A stretch of 64,000 nucleotides of DNA from Morchella semilibera (GCA_009192285.1 WBVU01000005.1:2436731-2500730); one strand, 5' to 3'; positions 1 through 12,219 are shown, counted from the stretch's first letter. A program made the numbers and translations. Notes: generated by a model from the sequence alone, not told the origin.

Positions 1-1064
1 TTGGTGGGGGAGCGGTGGCGCTCGGTGTCGGTGGGCTCTGCTCTCTTGGCTGGCGCGGGTTGACGGATAGTCGTGGGGGCGCGCGGGTTGCATGTGGCAA
101 GTACTACATGTACTTTTCTGGTGGCTATCCCGGAGATTCAATCTAGGCGTGTGTACTTTAGGAGGTCTCAAGGAAAGGGTAAACGTGTATCTAGAAGATT
201 GCAGTTAAAAGTACTTGAGTTACTGCGGGCTTGTCTTTCCTATTGAAGATAACATAGGGGTACGCTGTTGTAAGTAGTCTCGGGGAGTTACTTCACATCT
301 ACACCACGTAAAGACCTTTGAGCGTCTATTTAGGTCTCATCTGGGATGTAATATAGAGTTTTCATATTCTGTTTCTGGGGTTATGTACTTGTAAACATAC
401 TTTGGAATCCCTTTTCTGGTTGGTAGAGGGGGTATTTGGCGGGGATTTGTCACAGGACATGGGGGGCCACATATATGAGAAGAACTGTTGACCGGTTCGA
501 ATCGCACTCCAAGAAAGCACCGCCGCAGTAGGCGAGAGTAGTAGCACCCCCTTACGCAGCATCAGCACAATATACACTCTGGTAGGTTACCCCTAACCCT
601 GGGGGGATGTGCGAGTGATGGCTCGTGATCTGTGTATTGGATAGGACTGGTTTTTTTTTGTTTACTTCATTAATTAGGATAGGACTGGTTGTGCTGTGGG
701 TGTGGTGGGTTATGTGATATCAATATCGATTCTATAGCCTGTGGGGTATCTCTAGTCTTGTTTGCAGTCCATACTGTGGTGGTGGTGACGGGTGGGCTTT
801 GGGATGGATATTTTTCAAATACTGCCCCTATGGCCAGCTAATCTAGGAGGGAGCTTAGGACTCTGGTGTTGGGGGAGAGATGCGCCATATGGGAGTACAT
901 GTAGCCCCGTGCCTTGATATACGTTTACTGCATGTATGTACCAGACGGTGACTGCAGTACGGTATTCTCATTTATGCATCTGTACTCTTCCCTTAATACA
1001 ACAACACTGCACAGAGTATATTATATTCAACAGATCGCCCCCCCCCTCGACACCAACAACTGGG
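1..1064. other. Upstream gene-free stretch
   Basis: I see no gene here. The stretch is 5' to the vacuolar protease gene and presumably holds its promoter. It contains TACATGTA palindromes at about 105 and 897 and a telomere-like CCCTAACCCT at about 591-600. The short ORFs present have no recognisable content. Confidence 0.5.
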
Positions 1065-4000
1065 ATGGACCAGAAGGATAGCAAGATAAACTCTCCTGGG
1101 CCCCCCACCGGGTACAGAAACTACCCAGATCTCTCACACAAGATGCCTTTCATCGACTACGACCACGGCCATCGTCTCCCATGGCTCACCCGCATCATTG
1201 TCTACCTCCGCTGCCTCGTCTTCCACTTCCTCCACAAACACATCAATTTCCACGCCCTGAGGGGATTCAAGGTTCTGCCAGTCACCCTCCTGGCACTGGG
1301 AACATACACCGTCATCTTGGTGTACCTGCTGCACCTCGACGGCAGTGTCCCCGCCGTTGCCTCCCTGGAGGAGCAGGGTCTGTGGGGTGTGAGCGTTGAG
1401 GAGGCATATGCGGACCTGGTGACCCTGACCGTAAAGTCCCATCCATACAACAGCCCGCAGATTGCTGTCGTTGGGGAATGGTTGCTCGAGAGGCTGGAAG
1501 GGATAGTTGGGGAGCGGCGGGGGAAGGGGGTAGCGGAGGTGCTTGGTGAAGATGTTGTCGGCGTGGGGGCCAATGCTACCTGGGTGGGGCCTTCTGATGG
1601 GATTGCGGTAGGTGATTCTGTTCTACGTAGCTATTTATAATGCGGCTGAGCGGTATGTTGGCTGTGGTAAAGGTCTACTTTGAGGGGAGGAATATCATGG
1701 TGTATATCCACGGCACGAACCCGAATCTCTCACCCGCGCTGGTCAATGCACATTATGACAGCGTTTCTACATCCCACGGTTGGCAACTCTTCCTTGTTGA
1801 TATACCGGAACTAAAATGTTTGCAAATTCAGGAGTGAGCGACGACGGGGTTGGGGTAGTGACAATACTACAATTGGTTAAGTCGTTCACGAGGAGGGGTA
1901 AACGGCCAAAGAGAGGAATCATAATGCTGTTGAATTGCGGTGAGGAGGATGGGCTGGTATGGGCATGTCTTGTTGGAATTTTTTTTGTTTGGGCGCTGAC
2001 TGTATATAGAATGGCGCGAGAGCCTTCGGGACTCATAAATTATCCAAGCTTCCCCGTAGGTATTCCTTGGAAAGCCACCAGCACCCCAGCGCTGACATCG
2101 GGCCCCGTTCTTGTTAGAAATCTTCCTAAATCTCGGGGGCAGCGGCACTGGTGGTCGGGCGGTGCTTTTCCGCGCGAGTGACACCGCCGTCAATGGGTTT
2201 TACCAGACGGCCCCGAGACCCCTGGGGAGCGTTCTCCTCAATGATGCGTCTGGACTGGGGGCAATCAGGTCTGTCTCCTCATGTTATTTGCTCTGGAATT
2301 GGCTCGTGCAAATATATATTAATCACCCAGTTTATACTTAGGAGCGCAACGGACTACGAAATCTTCAAGGATGCGCTTAATATGAGAGGTCTCGATGTTG
2401 CATTCTATCGACATCGGAGCCGTCACCATACACCTGATGATAACATGGGATATAGTAATTTTCCTGCCCATCCTGCCAAGACCCATCTCCTTACTGACTG
2501 CCACAAGCTAGCAAAAGATCTATATCCCATATGCTATTGACTGCTCTCCATACAGTCGATGCGATGGCGGCAGATACGAGCCCCGAATACAACAAACCAC
2601 AGCCAGGAAAGCCAGCTGTCTATTTTGACTGTAAATTCCCGCGCCTCCCCGTGACTTGCGGCTTGATGTATAACTGGTCATAGTCTTCAACCGCATCTGG
2701 ACGTTTTACGAGGTAAACACACTCTTTGCCTGGTCTTTGACATTACTCATTGTCCCAGTTGTCGTGCTGGTGACTGCAATTTACAGCCTTGGTACGTTCC
2801 CAGGCTGGAAAAGGGGCATGCTCCGTTTTCCTCTGGCATTTTTCTTGGCGAGCGCATCTACTCTGATAGTAGCCGTCAGGATACACGCTGTGAATCCACT
2901 AGTTATGTACTCGTCTTTGGAGACGGTGTGGGCAACACTATCAAGTACTTGGTTTCTTGTTGCTTGGGGCGTGTTGAAACGTGCGGATCTAAAAAACCCA
3001 ACCGCCTTGGCAAGAGGTTGGGCTTTTGCGGAGATGTGGGCTTTTATGTGGCTCGTCATGCTCGGGGTAGCTTACCTCAGCTCTCCTGGAGTAGGCGTAG
3101 GTGCCGGCTATTTCATGCTCGCGCTATACATAGGAGCATTCTTGGGGTGTTGTGTTTCGATTTACGAGTTGTTTATTGTCCGCGATAGAGGAGGGTTTGA
3201 GCAGGACCTCTACCGAGGGGATATTGACACGCCCTCATCTAGAGGGCCACCAGCTATGCGATTAGGCACGCAGCAGGTAACAGTACCGGGGAACGGTAAA
3301 CAAGGCAAAGAAGAGCCTTGGAGTGCCCTTCTGCCAGACTGGACGTGGGCTGTACAGTTTCTCCTTCTGGCACCAATTCCAGTTCTATTTACCTTGCAGC
3401 TAGTACTCCTAGCCAATACAATGCTCAAACAAACACTCTGCGACGGCGGAGGTACGATGGGGCCCTATATAGTTCTCGCGGTAGGATCAGTGATCATCCT
3501 GCTCCCGCTGGGTCCTTTCTTGCACCGCATATGGTGCAACATTGCTCTGGCCGTGCTTTTGATCTTCGTCGTGACCGGGATCTACAATTTCCACGCATTC
3601 CCCTTTACCACTGATGCAAAGTTTAAAACCCACTTCATACAAAGCATCGACCTCACTACCGGCCAAAACAAAGTAAAGCTAACCGGAAATGACGGATTCA
3701 TTGTCTCAGCGATAACACACCTACCCAGCACATTTAACACCCCAATATTATGTGATCCGGTGGCACCAGGATCCCCGCTTGCAGGACTCGTGCAGTGCAG
3801 CTGGGCGGGACTCACTCCAAACGTCACAAATAAAGCAAGCAAGTTTTCCACATGGGTGAAATATAGTGTTGAAAATATAGCAGATGGAAAGGCCAGATTA
3901 AGGATCAAGGCCAAGAACAGCCGCGCCTGCAGAGTATTCTTTGACAATAAGAATGCCACAAGCATCGACATGCTCAACTCGCCACCCAACCACTTGGGCC

Positions 4001-4361
4001 CGCCTCTGCCAGAATCGGGAACAAACCAGATGCGACTGTGGAGCCGGGAAGCGGGGCGGGGGTGGAGCATTGAGGTAACATGGAAAGCATCACCGGAGGC
4101 ACCCGACACCGCCTCTGAGCTGAGGCGCGCGGTGGGTAGTGGCACCGGGAGTCTGCAGGGGAGAATTGTGTGTCTGTGGAGCGATACGAACGGGGATGAG
4201 ATCCCGGCGTTCAACGAGGTTGTGGCGTATTTGCCGCCTTGGGCGGCTGTTTCGGGAGCTGGTGAGTTTTTGGGTGCAGCCGTGGGGTCGAGTGGGCGTG
4301 GCTGACGTTGGGTGTAGATAGTGGACTCGTGGAGGGGACTGTGCCGTTTGTGGTTGGGTGA
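1065..4361 (+). CDS. PFF1: Vacuolar membrane protease, M28 metallopeptidase (PFF1 type)
   Basis: Zinc aminopeptidase-like protease of the fungal vacuolar membrane. Hand-built model of nine exons: 1065-1607, 1673-1778, 1832-1956, 2010-2055, 2118-2268, 2342-2454, 2508-2630, 2684-4261, 4318-4361. All introns are GT-AG, 53-73 bp, and phases agree, giving about 942 aa, the usual family size. Residues 71-90 form the first membrane helix. The M28 metal-site residues are present: H208 in AHYDS, D220/221 in SDDG, E254-E255 in CGEED, D328 in SATDY and H352/353 in SRHHT. Exon 8 encodes many membrane helices and a lumenal C-terminal domain; the tiny last exon restores the family ending with GLVEG. An in-frame ATG at 936 could add 43 residues; 1065 was preferred because family similarity begins after it. 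The intron 2 donor (GTTGGC) is weak. No stop interrupts the model, so it is probably functional. Confidence 0.9.
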
Positions 4362-6042
4362 ATGGCTTGGGGATGTGTGTATTATTTTGAGGAGGTTAAT
4401 TGGTTCGGGGCTGAGATTTGGAGGGGTTATTGTTACTTGGTGGGACGCTTGGTGCGTGTTATAGGGACTGATATTTGGAAGCGGGGCCCTATGAATCCAC
4501 AAATCCCATATATGCCCCCCTCCCTAGAATCCATGTAGTAATTAATTGTAGTCCGACAAAGGCATGAGTGAGACACAATGAGTCACTCGATCACGTGAAG
4601 CTCTCGTTATTACAGGTATGGGTGATGTTACCATGCCAGTGGTATTGTCAATTTGGGGGGATGCTGTTTGCCCACCCAGCAAAAAGGTCCCTGCAACTAG
4701 TAATTTTGACCAAAATCGATGGTTGGCCTACGATTTCTATTCAAAAAAGTAAAAGAGATAACCCACAATATTCATGTACTAATAATAACTTTGCAGCATT
4801 TTGTGATCCCGAGAATTATGCCAAGACCTCGGGTTTGTAATGGGTGCTTGGCAATGCCAGCTTAACAATAGTACTAAGAGCGATTTGGCCGACAACCTCT
4901 GAATTTAAATATTTAACCCTTGGCGGCAGCCTTTGCCGCCAAGAGCTCAAAACTTAAGCTCAAAACCTGAGAGACAGGGGTTGGCCAAATCGTCCTAGTG
5001 TGTCTTAGCAACGGGAGTAAATTATTTTACCACCAGCGGTGGAGATAATACCAGCATTTATATGTACCTTAGAACGGATAAAAGCGTGGGCCCTTTGGCC
5101 ATGGGTGTCGTAAGTGTTGGAACGAGTGGTTAAAGTATACTAGTATAGCGCGGCGTAAAGACTGAAATTCAGCATTGATGCTGGCCCAAGGACTGGAATT
5201 CAGTTCTTACACTACCGCGGGCAAAATCGCTTGCCGCCCCATAAAACTTTGGTGGGTTTTGGTGCGGCGGTGGTTTATGTTCAAGAGTGACTGCATGTAA
5301 ATGCGTCGGGCATGCAGCAAGTTCTTTTACCACGTTCTGTTGTGTGGGAGAAGGGGTTATTAGGGAGCGCCGCCGATCAGTAGAGGCCATGGATAGTGAG
5401 GGTAGGGGGAATAGCTCATGAGGTACTGGATGGATGGGTACATATATATTTGGGGGCGCGGGTAATGAGTGGGCTGGACTATGTGTCTGGCAGATGCTTT
5501 TTAGGAATGTAATGTGTCGGAGATAAATTGTGTTCTTGGGAATTTCATCAATACGTTAAGGTTATGGCTTGTAAATCCATGAGCAGTCACTGTATCCGTG
5601 CTACCTGGGGCTAAGAGGACTATGGATGAAGATGGAGGCCTGGACGACGGGTGTCATCACATGCACAGGTGCTAGAATTAATCCGAATTCTAGAGTACGC
5701 ACATACTATTGGCGCGGGATAAACAGTAACCCGGGGAGTAATATCCAGATCACCCTTAGTTATTAAGATGGAATGCCAACAAGCTCTAGGCACTGGGGCT
5801 CTGGGGGAAGCTTAAGTCGAACAGTCCCACCTGCCACGCTAACTTGTCGTTCTAGTGAATTCCCCGACACGGCTACTCGCTACATTAATGGAATTGTCCT
5901 AAAAGTGACTTGACATACGTAAAAAAACAGCATTGCGCGCTTAACATGGAGGTAAAGAGAGCGGATTGGAAGAAAGCCATGTCATATTACTACATGTATC
6001 TATCTATTCTTGGATTCATTCTATCCCCTCCCTGACTCTTCC
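4362..6042. other. Intergenic stretch with one inverted-repeat element
   Basis: Between the protease and acetyltransferase genes I see no convincing gene. Short ORFs at 4568-4840 and 5169-5390 lack recognisable motifs. The only clear structure is the 112-bp inverted-repeat element at 4881-4992. A near-duplicated phrase around an ATTCAG core lies at 5160-5205. Confidence 0.5.
4881..4992. mobile_element. 112-bp inverted-repeat element, copy 1 (MITE-like)
   Basis: The ends are CGATTTGGCC and its reverse complement GGCCAAATCG. A second copy of the same length sits at 48774-48885 with the same ends (one mismatch at the right end) and a related interior, including AACCTCTGAAT and an AAATATTTA core. 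The interior of this copy also has a small inverted repeat around TTGGCGGC/GCCGCCAA. Two copies 44 kb apart in unrelated surroundings suggest a non-autonomous DNA element. No clear target duplication is visible. Confidence 0.6.
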
Positions 6043-6815
6043 CTACTCCGCCCGCTTCCCTATGATCCCTAGTACCCTCTCCCTCACCCCCTCCTCCCAA
6101 TCATCCCAACAGACACTATACACCACCATATCCCTTCCCAAATCTTCCCCATCTCCTTCCGGCACCCTCCTCCCATTCCCCTGCTTCCCCTTGCTCCCTC
6201 CGCCATAGAACACCCTATCCCACCGCCGCACCCCCTCATTGCGAAACCCCATCCTCTCCGCCACGCGCATCGACCCCGTGTTCACAGTACTCGCCTGCCA
6301 CTGCACCCTCCTCAGACCCAGTCCCCCCCGCGCCGGGGGTTCCAGCGCATACTGTAGCAGCAGCCCGGCGGCGTTGGAGGTCACGTGCGTCCGCTGAAAT
6401 GGCGGGAGCGTGATGACGTAGCCGATCTCGGTGGACTGTCTGGCTACTGAGGTGTTGATGTAGGCGATGATGCCGGCGAGGGCGCCGGCGGGGTCTTCGG
6501 CGGGGGGACGCGTCTTGTCAATGACGGCATATAAGACTATGGTGGAGTTGGGGCGGACGACGGCGTCGAAGAAGGTGGTTGTGAACTCGGCCGCGGAGGT
6601 GAAGGGGGTAAAGGACATGTGGGCATAGATGGAGGGGTGTGGGGAGGTGTGCATGAAGTAGGAGTCGGCATGGAGGGAGGGCTGGAGGGAATGTTAGTTA
6701 GGGAATTGTGGATGATACTGGTAGGGAGGGGGCTTACGATGAAGGGGGTTAGTTTTATAAGGTCATTGGAAAGGTCCTTGACGGGGTAGCAGAAATTAAT
6801 TACATCGTCGGACAT
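6043..6815 (-). CDS. GNAT-family N-acetyltransferase (RimJ/RimL-like)
   Basis: Two exons on the minus strand, 6815-6738 and 6681-6043, joined across a 56-bp GTAAGC...CAG intron in phase 0, giving about 238 aa. Exon 1 encodes the family opening (NFCYPV, then NDLIKLTPF). Exon 2 has the acetyl-CoA fold: the strand with GIIAYI, the STEIGYVI stretch, and the typical end where residues near NTGSMRVAERMGF form the signature of acetyltransf_3 enzymes. These proteins move an acetyl group from acetyl-CoA to an amine; the substrate cannot be told from sequence. A Lys/Gly-rich loop (KGKQGNGRR) near the C-terminus is probably a lineage insertion. The intron assignment is supported because exon 1 would otherwise end in non-family sequence. 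Confidence 0.85.
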
Positions 6816-7677
6816 TGTGGTTCTGGGGGGGAGGTTAGTTCATGTATTTGGCCTTGTGGAGGTTAGGTGGGGGTAGATATGTAACTCACCTCTCCTCTGG
6901 CTGGGTAGAGGGGCCGGGGAGCACAGAGTAGGCTTGTAGTGGGTTTTGAGGGTACAGAAGTACATGTATATACGAAGAGAATCTTGCTATGAAATACATA
7001 AGTTGTTACTCGATAGCTGAGCTCGTTTGGTCCCCTAACCCTGCACCGCCACATTGCCAAGCCTCATACATCTCCCACATGACCGCTACCCCGCACTCAG
7101 CAAGTCTCACCAATAGCCACACCAATTCTACCTCCCGAGACACTATGTATTCAATGGATACAATCGCATCTCTACGAAGGATGGCAGTGCCTGCGATTTG
7201 AGCGGTTTTGTGCTGCTGGGCACAGGGTGGTCGCGAAGGACCATGCTGCTGCATACTGCTAGTGGAGATGGGGGGTAGTTGATGAGATTCTGCAACACCA
7301 CGATCATGGCGTGTAAAGGGATATTAAAGATATGGCTAGTGCTAAACTTGTAATATCGCCCTTATGGATTCCTTTTGAGCTTCAAGTGCTAGTTTCATGG
7401 ACCTTTTCAATTGATGCAGCAGGAGTTGAACCTGGGCAGACCACTACACCTACTTCAAATGACATAAAAAACCTAAACACTTTAATGGATTCTTTAGGGA
7501 ATGGATCACCAGGCACTGTAAATGAATTACTGGTCCCCTTTACAAACGACATCCCGAAATCGCTTTGGTGGTAGAGGATAAAAATAGCCAAAATCTTTAA
7601 ACATACTAAAACTACAAGTCGTCTCCGGCCTTCGGCCGGTAAATGAAATCGCGTCCAAAGTGACAGGTCATCTTGCT
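6816..7677. other. Gene-free stretch
   Basis: No supported gene. Overlapping ORFs of 80 and 100 codons on opposite strands at 7332-7684 have no recognisable motif and are likely chance. A telomere-like CCCTAACCCT occurs at about 7033-7042 and TACATGTA at 6961. Confidence 0.4.
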
Positions 7678-7726
7678 GAGTCATCCTAGTGAGTCATCCT
7701 TATGAGTCATCTTGCTTAGTCATCTC
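7678..7726. promoter_or_regulatory. Cluster of GCN4/CPC1-type TGAGTCAT motifs
   Basis: Three TGAGTCAT-type octamers and a TTAGTCAT variant stand within about 50 bp. TGAGTCA is the established AP-1/GCN4/CPC1 bZIP binding site. It may be a binding cluster or a short degenerate tandem repeat; no gene start is obvious nearby. Confidence 0.35.
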
Positions 7727-7738
7727 ATCACGAGGATC

Positions 7739-7797
7739 TCCGCCACCATATCCTCCTCCACCTCCACCTCCACCTCCACCTCCACCTCCACCTCCTA
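7739..7797. repeat. CTCCAC hexanucleotide microsatellite
   Basis: About seven head-to-tail CCTCCA units form a perfect run, followed directly by the 23-bp minisatellite. Confidence 0.9.
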
Positions 7798-7828
7798 TTC
7801 TGACACCTATGCTAACGTTTATTTAGAC

Positions 7829-8215
7829 TCCTAGGACACGCCCAAATCGGCGTCTAGGATACGCCCAAATCGGCGCCTAGGACACGCCTACATCAGCAAG
7901 ATCTCATTTGTCTCCTGATGTCTCCTGAGCCTCAGGAGACTCTCAGGAGACCTGGGAGACTGTTGGGAGACTCCAGTCACAAGTTGAGTTTGCTGATTCA
8001 AATCGACGCCTAGGACACGCCCAAATCGGCGCCTAGGACACGCCCAAATCGGCGCCTAGGACACGCCCAAATCGGCGCCTAGGACACGCCCAAATTGGCG
8101 CCTAGGACACGCCCAAATTGACGCCTAGGACACGCCCAAATTGACGCCTAGGACACGCCCAAATCGGCGCCAAAACCTCGCCTAGGACATGCCCAAATCG
8201 ACGCCTAGTCCTATA
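7829..8215. repeat. 23-bp minisatellite array interrupted by a MITE
   Basis: Tandem units of about 23 bp built on CCTAGGACACGCCCAAATCG, roughly a dozen copies. The array is split by the MITE at 7891-7998. Unit variants differ by one or two bases. Short ORFs across it are chance. Confidence 0.9.
7891..7998 (+). mobile_element. CATCAGC-family MITE, copy 1 (108 bp, internally shortened)
   Basis: Starts CATCAGCAAG and ends TTTGCTGATT, a one-base variant of the family end TTGCTGATG. The interior has the family TCTCCTGAG/CTCAGGAGA palindromic blocks but lacks about 28 bp of the full-length consensus. It is inserted inside a 23-bp minisatellite unit. Flanks are TA on the left and CA on the right, so the target duplication is not clean here. 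Confidence 0.8.
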
Positions 8216-8470
8216 CCGACACGGTACCGAATCATCCTCCCAGGATCGAACCAAGCACCCAGGACCGAACCGAGCTCCTAGGACGATAACGAATCGACCT
8301 CCCAGGACCGAACCAAGCACTCAGGACGACACTGAATCGACCTCCCAGCACCCAATCATCCTCACAGGACCGAACCAAGCACCCAGGACCGAATCGAGCT
8401 CCTAGGACGACACCGAATCGACCTCCCAGCACCGAATCAACCTCCCAGCACCGAATCAACCTCCCATCGA
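8216..8470. repeat. Degenerate ~60-bp tandem repeat
   Basis: Blocks with GACCGAACCAAGCAC, GAGCTCCTAGGACGA and GAATCGACCTCCCAG recur about four times with variation. It abuts the 23-bp array and shares the CCTAGGAC core, so one may have grown from the other. Confidence 0.75.
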
Positions 8471-8739
8471 ATTGAGCGTTTCGGACGGCATCGAGTCAAG
8501 CACTTCGGGCGGCAGCGCATCTGGGAGAGCTCCTAATTGAGAGAGTGGAGTGGGCACAGGCGCAGGCCGGGAACATATATATATGTATATAGACTTAATA
8601 AATAATTATAGTTTCTTTTTATCACTTTTCCTGATCAATTTATTCGTATATGCATCATTTTTCTTCGTTATCCGAGTGTATTACCTTCTTCCTACCCGAG
8701 TGTGATACCATCACCTTTTCTGAGCAACCTTACCCGTAT

Positions 8740-8915
8740 ACGCATCACTCTCTTCCCTAGTACCCGAGCGATACCATCACCCTCCTCCCTCGTACCCGAG
8801 CGATATCATCACCCTCCTCCCTCGTACCCGAGCGATGCCATCACCCTCTTTCCTAGTACCCGAGCGATACCATCACCCTCCTCCCTAGTACCCGAGCGAT
8901 ACAATCACTTTTCTT
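8740..8915. repeat. 32-bp tandem repeat
   Basis: About five head-to-tail units built on TACCCGAGCGATACCATCAC followed by CCTCCTCCCTCG. Weaker related units flank it from about 8690 to 8970. Confidence 0.85.
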
Positions 8916-9234
8916 GAGCAACTCTACCTGTCCTTATACGCATTGCCTTCTTCCTACACAAGTACGATAACATCACCTTTCCTGAACAACCTACCCGCGT
9001 ACTTCGCGACACCTCATCTTTCCCACTCAATTCGATCCATCAACTTGAATAACACAGACGCGTTGCGTTCTTTGTTAATACAACGATCATTTCAAATCCA
9101 CCCGCACAACCACTACTCTCCCCCTTAAACAAGTCCTGAGCAAGCCCTTGATTCATCTACTTCTGTGGTGGAAAAAGGTAAACTTCGTCTCATCTCTTGT
9201 CTCAAGTTTGTGGAGAGAGGTCGCTTCGTTCAAA

Positions 9235-10755
9235 ATGCCAACAAAATCACAAAAACAAATTCATCGAGGCTATACCATCGCCTGTGCCAACCTTATCGCT
9301 AGCAATAAAGATCTCCTTTTTCTTGTCAAACATACCTACAAACCCAATCTCAAGAAGCAACTACTCGAGCAGTTAGAAGAATTATTTCCTAACTCTGCAA
9401 AAGTACCTGATCTTTGGTCAATGCTTGTTCAATTGAACTCTACTGGTTTTCCATTCTCTAAGGAATTATGCAATCTTCTCGAGGAAGCCTTTGATTTCTT
9501 TTCTGAAAAAAATAAAGAGAGGAATAAGATTCGTAAAGAGTTTATTTACGATCTAGGATTTAATTTGTCTCCTGCTAAAAGAGATCAATACCTTTCAATC
9601 TGTGAGGTTGTCTATCTTGCTCCTTTGATTGCACCATATCCTCCTGCAAATAAAATCATATTCGAGAACCAAAATATCCTTAATTTATGATACAATCATC
9701 TCCAAATTCAACCTCAGCCAGATCCTCGTCTTCCTCATCATCCCATGCATTTCCTCGACATATTCAAGTTACAATATGATGTCTTGCCTACCGACTCGAA
9801 GATTTTCAAAGACAGAGAAACTGGAGAGATTATTGGTATGGTTATGAGAAATTGGCTTCCCAGAACCTATCAAGATACTTTGGTTTGGGCCGATGATATT
9901 ATTCTCGATGGTTGCTATAAAAAAAGAAGTGTTCGAGTAAGTTTGATTTGATTTCTATATTAATTAATACTAATTTTACATAGCTTGAGGATCCTGGAAA
10001 GATCTGGCAGATTGGCTTCTCGGGTGGAGCTAGGAGTAGGCCTGCTCTAGATTGGACTCAAAACCTTCTTTCCAAAAAACACTCCAAAGAAGAAATTGAG
10101 CAATTAGATTACTCGTGCAGTAGTGTTTTTGCTTTATTTTGGAATATGTGTTTGAAGCGACTTCCGAGTCCTATTATCGATGACTTCAACCAATTCCTTA
10201 ATAACAGTAATCTTTTCAGGATGGATCGGAACAACTTGGGCCAGAAGTATGGGGAATATACTACTGTTGTTGGTGGTTTCGAGCATGAATTCAAGCAGGT
10301 TGCATCAGCAAACTCAACTTGTGACTGGAGTCTCCCAGCAGTCTCCCAGGTCTCCTCTGAGAGTCTCCTGAGACTCCTGGATATTTTTTGAGTCTCCTGA
10401 GGCTCAGGAGATATCAGGAGACAAATGAAGTCTTGCTGATGTGAAATGTCTCCACCTGTTGGATTCTTTGGTTTAAATTACTCTAGGTAAGTAATTTTCT
10501 ATATTTTTTCTTTCTTATTTAGATATTGATATTATTTTTAGGGGTACACATCGTGAAACTGGTTGCCCACATAAATATGGTATTTTTTGGACAATCAGTC
10601 GTACATTTGGAGAAGATGATGGTGGACATTTTTTCATGGCTAAGTATGGGATTCGAATTCGAGGGGCTGCTAATTCTATGGTGGTTTGGCACAGACAAAT
10701 AACGAAAAACAAGAATAACTATATACCAATAACTATAAATAGAAACACGGGATAG
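9235..10755 (+). pseudogene. 2OG-Fe(II) oxygenase-like gene (Tet/JBP-like?) broken by a MITE
   Basis: Exons 9235-9936, 9984-10486 (containing the MITE 10303-10441) and 10542-10755, with GT-AG introns of 47 and 55 bp in consistent phases. A lone in-frame TGA stands at 9688-9690. Reading across the MITE with one copy of its TG duplication removed gives an uninterrupted frame, so the element landed in an exon. The last exon carries THRETGCP, GGHFF and VVW, which line up in order with SHRDND, HGHFF and IVW of the clear Tet-like oxygenase at 14774-16212; this suggests the same double-stranded beta-helix fold. The first metal motif reads HRE rather than HxD, and the distal HGT-type histidine is missing because the frame runs into AT-rich DNA and stops at 10755. 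Dead or truncated. The Tet/JBP link is inference; the N-terminal half is unrecognised. Confidence 0.5.
10303..10441 (-). mobile_element. CATCAGC-family MITE, copy 2, in an exon
   Basis: 139 bp, starting CATCAGCAAACTC and ending CTTGCTGATG, reverse orientation relative to copy 1. TG lies on both sides (10301-10302 and 10442-10443), read as a 2-bp target duplication. Insertion adds a stop to the host oxygenase-like exon. Confidence 0.9.
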
Positions 10756-10839
10756 GATTTTGCAAGAGCTTATATATTGCATGCATAATAATGAACTGTA
10801 TGCACTAACGGGAGAAAAAAATGCCTCATATATAAAAAG

Positions 10840-11735
10840 TCAGGAAAAAGTGAAAAAAAAGTGACAGTAAGTGCCGGCAAGTAAAAATAGGCATGAATAA
10901 GCGTGGACAGCTACGGAATAATGTCTTAAAAGTACATACACGATAATATATCCAAAACCCCGCTAAGTGAAAAAAATGCCTCAATATATGGAAATAATGA
11001 TGGATAAGTAAAAATATATAGCAGTAAGTATCAACAAGTAGCAATAAGTAGGAATAATCTCCAACAAATAGAAATAAGCGAAAGACAATTACAAATAATA
11101 GTACGGGACAATGTCTTGTACTTGCCCGTTAGGGTAGCGCATACATATAAGCCACTTAGATAATATATAACATATCACTTTAAAGAAAATGAAAAAAAAA
11201 AAAAAACCTCAACATGTGAAAATAAGTACAAATAAGCAAGGATAAGTGGCAGCAAGTGCCAGCAAGTATGAATACGTGGCAACAACTAGAAATAAGTATA
11301 GACAAATGAAATCGAGTAAGAAGAGCTATATGCCAGAGAAGTATGGAAAAGTAGGAATAAGTATGGATAAGCAGGTCAATTACAAACAATTGCTACTATA
11401 AATAATCGAAATTGCTAAGCACTACCCGTTTGAGTAGTACAAGTCTGTTAATCATGTTATGCATAATATTTCACGAAAAATTTTCAATAGATAAGGATAA
11501 GCAGAAATAAGCAGGAATATGTAATCAAAAGTACCGATAAATACAAATAAGTATAGATAAGCGCTAATAGGCGTCATAAGTCTGATATTCCCTGCATGCT
11601 AGCCCAACAAATACGTAGAATAGATTTCGTCCCATATGGGAAAGTGGGAGTAAATAAGCCAGGATAACAGTAATAAGTGACGATAAATTAGAAGAAGTAA
11701 AAATAAGTATAGATTAGTGGTAATAAGTTGCAGCA
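10840..11735. repeat. Diffuse AATAAG-rich quasi-periodic array
   Basis: The motifs GGAATAAGTA, GGATAAGCA, AAATAAGTA and GGCAAGTG recur dozens of times at roughly 10-base spacing in clusters at about 10850-11060, 11205-11375, 11480-11575 and 11650-11735. Minus-strand ORFs through it are low-complexity and not gene-like. It may be a very old minisatellite. Confidence 0.6.
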
Positions 11736-12219
11736 ACTGTCGGCATTTAACAATTATTATACATTTCACATATATGCACCAAACATCAACGGATTTAGTT
11801 AATAATTTCATTGATATTATTACTTGAGATTTTATAATATTGTTGATGATATGTATATATCTATATATAATTCTTTGCAATCGCTATTCTGTTGTCCTTC
11901 ATACCTCAACTCATTTTCGAAATAAAGTCAAAGCTATTATACAAACCCCAAAGACATGGTTTGTACCCAATCATTCCTTATCAATAACTTAAGCGACTTA
12001 TCTTTCCACAGAATGATTCAATGTCTGAGCAAATCGTTTCTGATAAAAACAATCAACAACGGACCCAAGAAAATAATATCAATCTCAATCGTAATAAATA
12101 GGAGACCTTGAGATTTTTCCCCAAAACCTATACTTACGTATCTAGATCCCTTTATCGTACCATATAGTTATCACGGCATACTACGGACTTCACGGAAGGG
12201 AGGACATTGGAGAATGGGT

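Noticed and set aside
480-510. GGTTCGAATC, a tRNA B-box-like motif
   Set aside because: No A box, acceptor stem or cloverleaf can be drawn around it.
7829-8215. Regular short repeats resembling a CRISPR array
   Set aside because: Units are directly adjacent without unique spacers, and the genome is eukaryotic.
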